A DNA stretch of 64,000 bases, from positions 1,513,831 through 1,577,830 of the forward strand of contig VJWN01000002.1 in the NCBI GenBank assembly GCA_007644065.1, in the 5' to 3' direction. The position numbers and the translations under genes are program-made. The notes below the pieces were generated by a model. That model did not search any database and was not told where the DNA came from. It saw only the letters and a list, made by a program, of their open reading frames with translations. This DNA comes from Margaritispora aquatica (Eukaryota > Ascomycota > Leotiomycetes > Helotiales > Discinellaceae). Every line of letters starts with the position of its first letter. Within the stretch, counting starts at the first letter, position 1. This document shows, one piece after another, positions 57,342 through 64,000 of this stretch.

Positions 57342-57944
57342 TACGAGAATTTGTAGAGCGTTGATTGATTCCTACCTAGGTAGACTTTGATCTTATGAAT
57401 TTTCAGGTTTCTAAGTTAAGATATGAGTCAAAACTTGAGGAGGTCAGAAGCTATTAAAGGTAGCGATAACTAGTCGCCGGCTACGCATTCCTAAAGAGGC
57501 AAAGATACCAAGAGTGAAACTCCCAAGAATGGGGTGAGATCAATTGTCAACTACCGCGTGAACTTATTAACGACCGTTTTAATCGAGACCACTTGGTCGG
57601 CGCTTTGGGCGACAGATTCTAATCTGAGGGGGTAAGAACTTAATTGTGCAAAGGCTTGATTTAAGCACTGCACTTGGCTTCACGCAACATTTACCACTAA
57701 ATCAACAGATCCAGCGGCACTTTTTGGCCTATCTTTGCAGGTTGAATTCATAAATATATTCGTTTTAATCTAGTATCCTACGCTGTTGCGTAGATGGATA
57801 CTGTTTTGCTTAACCTGTTCCTGGTATACGCAATCAGCTAGATTATATTTCCATACTTCGTACGGAAGCGTACAATTCGAGCCCCTAGCGCCTTGTCCAT
57901 TACTATCGGTTCCCTTGTTCAAATTTCAAATCCTGATCTAGTGA
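57342..57944. other. Intergenic region
   Basis: Upstream region of the DUF3445 gene and 3' UTR of the Dnt1-like gene. No gene seen. Confidence 0.6.
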
Positions 57945-60900
57945 CTACCTCACCTGCGAGAACGTGTACCCTGTCGTGTACTTGTCTACCTTTTCTTTGC
58001 TTTTGGGCGTGTTCGGTTGCTGTGTACTCAAGTTGGCCGTTTTGGGGCTTGGAAAGGTAATGCTTCCCTGACTTCCCTTCATGGCAGCAACTTGTGCCGC
58101 CAGCGCATTTCTGGCCCTTCTTTTCTCTGCCTCGTCATCATTGTCATCAGACTCGTCTTCAGAATCAGAATCTTCGGCTTGTGAAGCTTCTAGTTTCTTA
58201 ACCGGAATCCATGCTGTAGATCGTGCAGATCGATTAGCTATTGAAGGCTTCTTCTTATCATCGTCAGATGAAGACTCGTCAGATTCGCTGTCACTACTGT
58301 CGCTTTCTTCATCCTCGACAGCAGCCAATTTTGTTTGTACTTGCCCATTCCTTCCACCAAGAGGCTTTGGCTGGGACGAAGAATTCAGTGCGAATTTATT
58401 CTGGTGCAAACTGGTCAGGCTGGCGCCAAATTTCATTACTGGCGGTCTAACAATAGAACTTGAGGCTGGAATTTGAATCGGTGTGCTGGTCATAGATACC
58501 GAGCAGTCAACTTCGTAGAGAGAAGAGGTCAGTTGTTGATCGATTTGGTCCTGAATACTCAAATTTCCTTCTGGGGAGGAATCCTTACTTTTGCGGCCTT
58601 GGCTTAGCTTCGGGCTTGTAGTCTGTGCCGCAGACTTGCGGAATGGCAATACTGGAGGGCTAGATTCAGGTACTTGTACTTTCATCTCTTCTTCCTCTTC
58701 AGGTTCTGATTCTGATGATTCCGATTCCGGCTCCTCAGCTGCAGTAGCATTGCTTATTGGCGCTTGTGTGCTGTGAAAAGTGATAGTCTTGTCTTCATTT
58801 TCATCCGCATCCGACGACTCTGCATCAGAGTCTGAGTCTGTGGCAGCTTTGCTAATTCCAGCTTGCGTGCTACGCACGTTAGCGTTTACCTCACTATATT
58901 CAACATCTAGCATTTCCTCGTCCTCAAAGCTAATGTTAGACTGTGGAAGAGCAGGTCTCCTAGGTTCAAGAGCTTCCAGAGCCTGTGCGTGTTGAATGAA
59001 GCTGACTGGTGAGCGGCTATCTCGCGTTGATGAGTTATGACTCTGCGTTTCATCTTCGTCGACTTCAGGGTTATCTTCCATTTCTTCATCCTCATCCTCG
59101 TTACCTGAATCCTCGTACTGATCAACCGCTTCCACCACTGGTGGTGATTTTTTGGAATTCAGGTCACTTTGTGGGACAGCATCAAGACTAAGTTTCCCCG
59201 GTGTCTTCATTTTCTCCACCATATCATCTTCCTCGAAATCTGAGCTTTCAGATGGAGGCTCTGGAGCTCGACTTGGAATTGCTCTTGTTGGCTCTACTGA
59301 GCTGGAAGCCGACATCGACCTCTCTGATGCTCTCTTTCTAGCATTGTCTAAACTTCTGTGGTTAGATGTACCACTTGATAGCGGAGGGCGGACTGGAGTC
59401 TCGCATCTTCTGGTTTGCGATGTAGGTGGGGATACCTTCTTCAAGCCAGGAGCAGGAGAGCTATTGGCAATTGAAGTTTTCATTGGAGTAGATGATAAAG
59501 CAGACTTAACAGGAGTAAGTGTAGAATTAGCATTCGCAGGAGCTATGACCGCTGGTGTCATACTCGGGGTACTACTACGCTCTAGGATTGGTCGTTTTGG
59601 TGGCAAGATTGCTGTGCTTGAAGATGGTGCCTTTACCGCGGCAACTATTTCAACGCTTTAGCACATGGTAAATCATTTTGTTAATTCGCACTTACTAGGT
59701 GTCTTGGCAACAGGCTTCACGACAGATTTTCTGGGGGTGATAACTGGCTTCCGAGGAGTGACTATGGGTGGGGTCGATGTGTAGGTTTTTGCCGGAGGAA
59801 GAATTCTGTTATTAACATTATGCTCCACTTCATTTTTGAAGGAAACTCTTCTATTCGATTTTGGCATTGGCATTTGTGTCTCGATGCTAACACCATTTGT
59901 GGTTATTTCGGGAGAACGGCTTAGGCCTGCAGGGGATGAGCTTCTCATAGCTTGTGAAGACGCTACATTTCTAAGTGCAGATTTCCGAGGGGGAATGAAA
60001 GGTGTTCCGGAATGAGCTCTTGGAACTTGAGTTCCTCTAGGAAGAATTGGCGACGAAGATCCAGGTGGTCTAGCCTCTGCAGGAGAAGAGGAGGGCAACC
60101 GTATTCTAGCTGCATCCACTTGCAACTTCTTCTGTCTCTCATCCTCGGCAACTCTTTTCGCTCGTTCTGCTTCAAGGTCATTTAATCTCTTTTGCTCAGC
60201 TGCAGCTGCTTTCTCCTTGGCAATTGTTTCCAACTCTGCAAGCTTCTGATCTTCGGCTGCTTTCTTCTCCCGTACCTCCTTTTCTTTCTGTAAGCGTGCC
60301 GATTTCTCGATTGCGGCTTTTCGCCCAGCTTCTCCGCGCTTGAAATCCTCAACCTCTAGGCGCTCTTGTTCTTCTCGCCTCGCCCGCTCTTCAGCAGCCA
60401 TTCGACTTGCTTCCGCATGTCGAGCTTCGTCTGCTTCCCTTTTCCTCCTCTCAGCAGCCTCTGCAGCCATACCTGCTTTCTTCGCCTTTTCGAGCACATC
60501 AAGACGCACTTGTTCTCGTGCTCGGCTGTTCGGTGTAAGAGGTAGTTCCCCTGGAGTTGTCGCTAGCTCATGACTTCCGGAGCTTTGACGATTTCCGTTT
60601 GTTGGAGTATTGAAAGTTGTAGTTGTCCAATATGGATTAATTGTGTTTGTAGCTGGACTGTTTGACTTCAGAGATGCTGTTTTGACCTTGGAGATAGCAG
60701 AATCCTCCTCGTCCGAAACAATAGGCTCATAAATGCTTTGCTCGTCCGGAATCCTCCCAGTTCGATTCTTGTGATTGGGACGTATTGGCTCCTCGCGTTT
60801 CCGCTTGATAGTAGCAGCAGTGGGAGCTGCCTGCTGATCTATAGAAAGTGGACTGGTAGCAGCGGTTGATACGGAGGCTCCGCGCTCATTTGATCGGGGT

Positions 60901-61772
60901 ATGTGATAACTAGCACTTTTTGCGCGGGGTGGATTGGATACAAGTGACTGTGCTCGTTTTGGTGTATTTCTCGTAGGTGTTGAGCGACCAGTATCTGCAT
61001 GGAGATTGGATTTATCGTTCGAGCTCTGAACCTCAGACTGGTCATTTCCATGATCAGCAAAATCACGCTCAGAAGTGCTCTTGCGCAATGAGGGAGGAGG
61101 TGAAGGAGTTCTTGGTATTTTCCGAGGAAGTGATTGTCTTACATGGCGCACTCCATTGCTCGCCGCTGGGACAACAGTTTCTTGTGAATCTGGAATAACA
61201 GACAGCCTGCGGCCACTTGTTTCCACTTCACGAGAAGGTAGAGGATGGTCGGGATCAACATCCAGGATCCTTTGCCTTTTATTTGGCTTCCAAGACGTTG
61301 ATTGTGTAGAGCCATTAGACCCAATGCTTGCTTCCCTTTCCCGTTTGCGCGTAACGCCTGGGTCATACCGCAGAGCTGATGTCGGAGGAAGTGAATCACG
61401 AACACCATTTTGGGTGGCCGCTTGAATGACTCGAATGGTATCTAGATTTTTGAATAGGCTTCCGAGCAACTCTCCTTGGGTGATATCGAATTCCTGGTCA
61501 TCTTGCACTTTTTTGATCGCAATTGGTCTGCAAACACGAAGCTGTTAGCCATTAAGCTCGTGGAGCGTGGGTAAAGAGCTGCCTCACTCTCCGTAATTGA
61601 TCTCATGAATTCTTGAAGCTTCCTGGCAGAAATCCCTCACTGTAGCATCTGGAGAAGTGACGACTCGGAAGCATCGCACCGGTCTGTCTCCCTCATGGTA
61701 CGCATTTGCTCTGAACAGCATCACCCGGAGGGAATATCCAGGAAGGAGCGGAGGACCCATTGAGGCTTCCAT
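57945..61772 (-). CDS. Dnt1-like nucleolar protein, 1238 aa
   Basis: Three exons: 61772-61588, 61527-59696 and 59644-57945; the total is an exact multiple of three. The N-terminal 95 residues form an ubiquitin-like module (YSLRVMLFRANAYHEGDRPV, FRVVTSPDATVRDFCQEASR, then across the first intron YGEPIAIKKVQDDQEFDITQ) that matches the N-terminal domain of Dnt1/Net1-type nucleolar proteins. The middle has a long Glu/Arg/Ala coiled coil (KAGMAAEAAERRKREADEAR onward, about residue 400-530). The rest is Ser-rich and acidic, with clusters such as ESESSESEPEEEEE, and many basic SP/TP sites. Yeast Net1 and fission-yeast Dnt1 anchor rDNA silencing and mitotic-exit control (Cdc14/Clp1). By analogy a nucleolar scaffold; the assignment rests on the N-terminal module. 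Confidence 0.8.
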
Positions 61773-62603
61773 ATTGGCAATATGGATCTTTCAGAGAAGC
61801 TAAAGCAAGCTACAAGGATCGATGAGACGAGTCCGATGGGGGAGTGTTGAAGAAATCATGGAGGGGAGAAGCGGAATGGTCGCGCTCGAGATCAAAGTGA
61901 ATTTCATCAACGCGTTAAATTCTCCCGCGACTTTTAGGTTTTTGCGATTGGATCGACCGAATGCCAAGCTGTTCCTGAAGAGTGGGGTCTGACAAGATCG
62001 TCGTGGAAGATAGAATGTTGTTACTAGATAAGTTTGTAGGTAGTTATTCAATTGGAAGTGTCCAATCTGCTGCTGATTATGCACAATAGCTCTTCTTTGA
62101 AATTGTGTTGATTTTGTTGGTTTGCTGGTACTTGAGTTGTATTTCATGAGACAGGAGAAGGCTGTACTCTGTTACCTCTTATCAAAGCTTATCCTAGTAC
62201 CTTATCGAGGTCCCTGAAATTCACCAGACAAGAGTTCTCCATACTCGAATGTTTCGGCTAGAATATAGGCGATGAATGGCAAGAGAGAGAGAGAGTCCTC
62301 GTGTTTAGGACTTCTTCATTAAATCTTTAAATAATTGCTCAAAAATCTGCCTCCTTTTTAACATATGGATCACCTTCATAGAATTTTTTCCAACCGATTG
62401 TCACCACTAGTTCCCCACGACGTTCTAAAAGCTCAACCCCCAGACGCCCAACTTTATGTCAGCAAGCAGACAAACATCCAAACATACAAATCCTTCTCAT
62501 CCATTCACCCCAGAACTCGACAAGTCATAAATCATCCCAATCGTCCTTCGTAAGTCATACAATACTGCTACCACATTAAACACCAGCTCTCTCGCTACTC
62601 TCA
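61773..62603. other. Intergenic region
   Basis: Upstream region of the Dnt1-like gene and 3' UTR of the small membrane protein gene; includes a GA-repeat run near 62281-62293. No gene seen. Confidence 0.6.
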
Positions 62604-63193
62604 CTACCTCCCGCTATGACCTAGCAGATATCCCATCCATCTCCACAGCATTCCCACAGCTAATACCCAAATACCACCTGTGATAAACAGAAGTATCACA
62701 ACCCACTTTCTCACTCTAAATGCCTCTTCCATCTCAGCCTTCATCATATGTCGCTGCTTCGCATGCCAATGCCACGGCTCTTTCTCCTGCGCTCCATCTT
62801 TGGGCATCCCCTTGCTGACTGCTTCTGGAACCAAACTGGGCGATTTGACGTACTCGTATGGTGATTTCGGAACTGGCTTGTATACCATCAAGTGGGTGTA
62901 GTATTTGATGTTCTGGTAAACACCAATTGGTGCTGGTCTTGGCTGGGAATGCTCATGTCCTCGCAACCGGTGGTTTCGAGCATCAATCAACGCAAGTGAG
63001 AGCAGAAAAGACACAAAGGTCAATGGAGCAATGAGTAGCTAGCCGTATGTTAGTCCCCTCATGAGTTCAACATGTGGGGGGAAAAACTTACTCTCGCAAC
63101 GGCGCTTTCCTTTGGCGCCTCTGCTGGTATTGGAGAAGCGAACCTTGGAGATCTTGATGGTGACATTGCTGGCGATACTGCTGTAGTTCTCAT
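62604..63193 (-). CDS. Small membrane protein of unknown function, 178 aa
   Basis: Two exons, 63193-63092 and 63038-62604, joined by a GTAAGT/CTAG intron with frame kept. The N-terminus is Ser/Pro-rich (MRTTAVSPAMSPSRSPRF). Two hydrophobic segments follow: LLIAPLTFVSFLLSLALIDA (about residues 35-54) and WVVILLFITGGIWVLAVGML near the C-terminus. Between them is a polar loop with HSQPRPAPIGVYQNIKYYTH. Predicted as a two-helix integral membrane protein with both ends on the same side. No family recognised. Confidence 0.75.
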
Positions 63194-63689
63194 GTCCCCA
63201 GCTCAAACCCTTTTCATATGGACACTGACATAAGAGAACTTGGGAGCAAATAAATAAAATATATTCAAGTACTCACATCCCGAGGCTGAGCTACTTCGGT
63301 TGCTTCGGCTAGCACACCTATACCAAAAAACGTCATCGAGGCTGAGTGAGCAGGGCAAGAAGACAAGGCAACTGCTTTACAGGGGTCTCCCGTAGTACGG
63401 AGTACGAATCCGAGATCCAGGAACATGGAAATCTTGGCTTAGCCGATCCAATAGACACTCACCATATGAGCCCCATAAATACTCTTAAATCTTATTTGCC
63501 GAGGCTCGCATCAATAAAATGTCAGCTCAAACACAGAAGATAACTGGTTTTCTGCCCATAATAATAAGTAGGTAAATGAGCTTGAAAAGATACTGTGGCT
63601 TTAGCGCGCCATATTTTGGATTTTGTCTAACCACCAGTAAAGTACCATGCAAGCATATCTATTTTGGGTATCCTCCACACGTAACCAAA
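63194..63689. other. Intergenic region
   Basis: Upstream region of the small membrane protein gene and 3' UTR of HIS1. No gene seen. Confidence 0.6.
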
Positions 63690-64000
63690 CTATCCAGCTC
63701 GAGTGTTCGCGATACTCAGAACCAGAATATCCGTCGCGCCCACCGCAGTTAACTCATCCATGACAACTGCAATTTTCTTCTTTTCAACCATGGAACTGAC
63801 AGCAACCCACCCCTCTTCCTCCAAAGCGTTGATGGTAGGTGCTCTTTTGCCAGGCGTGATTTTTGTTGCCTCGGGTAGCTTCTCCCTGTGAACATTATAT
63901 TGGCAGAGAACATACTTTTGAGCAGCTGTAGGCCGTTAGCGAGAAATAAAGGGGCAGATTCCAAGACATACTAATAACACCACGAATTCTAGCAGCAATT
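63690..64000 (-). CDS. HIS1: ATP phosphoribosyltransferase HIS1, C-terminal part (cut by window edge)
   Basis: The last exon is 63925-63690 and the end of the preceding exon is 64000-63972, joined by a GTATGT/CTACAG intron with a GCTAAC branch point. The spliced protein reads AARIRGVITAQKYVLCQYNV, then PEATKITPGKRAPTINALEE, EGWVAVSSMVEKKKIAVVMD and ATDILVLSIANTRAG. This is the regulatory C-terminal domain of the long-form HisG/His1 enzyme, which joins ATP and PRPP in the first step of histidine synthesis and is inhibited by histidine. The catalytic part lies beyond the window. Confidence 0.93.

Noticed and set aside
1..64000. tRNA, rRNA, CRISPR arrays and intact transposable elements
   Set aside because: I scanned for TTCGA-type B boxes, long direct or inverted terminal repeats and transposase or reverse-transcriptase motifs and saw none. 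A dedicated search could still find small or degenerate ones.

Overview
The window looks like nuclear DNA of a filamentous ascomycete (Pezizomycotina), most likely a Leotiomycete related to Sclerotiniaceae/Helotiales. The evidence is short introns (about 45-160 nt) with GTAHGT donors and CTAAC/CTGAC branch points, long pyrimidine-rich leaders, and fungus-specific families: an alpha-type pheromone precursor, a Dnt1-like nucleolar protein, a DUF3445 protein and BTB paralogs. The Leotiomycete placement is inference from the overall look of the genes, not a phylogenetic test. I see no rRNA, tRNA, CRISPR array or intact transposon.

Layout. 1-9 kb: a long leader and a 1206-aa C2H2 zinc-finger protein, an anchored alpha/beta hydrolase and V-ATPase subunit f. 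9.4-11.4 kb: a NifS-type molybdenum cofactor sulfurase-like protein. 14-17.6 kb: three tandem BTB/POZ paralogs. 18-22.4 kb: PXR1, a small coiled-coil protein, SVP26 and BUD23, arranged as divergent pairs. 22.6-23.5 kb: a small secreted cysteine-motif gene and an orphan exon of the same family. 25-26.4 kb: IDH1. 28-29 kb: the alpha-pheromone precursor with six identical peptide repeats, preceded by a cluster of CTATTGAG-like boxes. 30-37 kb: one large histidine-phosphatase-domain gene and two decayed paralogs. 38-46.7 kb: proteasome alpha7 (PRE10), a glutamine-rich protein, a BTB relic, and the divergent pair RSM23/DAP3 and RRS1. 47.5-64 kb: a RhoGAP, an F-box protein, a NAD-binding epimerase-like protein, a DUF3445 protein, a Dnt1-like nucleolar protein, a small two-helix membrane protein, and the 3' end of HIS1, cut by the window edge.

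Most genes are core housekeeping: ribosome biogenesis (PXR1, BUD23, RRS1, probably the Dnt1-like gene), mitochondrial ribosome and TCA cycle (RSM23, IDH1), proteasome (PRE10), secretory pathway (SVP26), V-ATPase and histidine synthesis. Set into this are faster-evolving islands: the BTB array, the small secreted family, the pheromone gene and the histidine-phosphatase cluster. The most interesting items are the pheromone gene with its putative mating-type regulatory boxes, and the birth-and-decay history of the phosphatase cluster. Exon boundaries were set by hand from splice signals and reading-frame continuity and have not been tested against transcripts.
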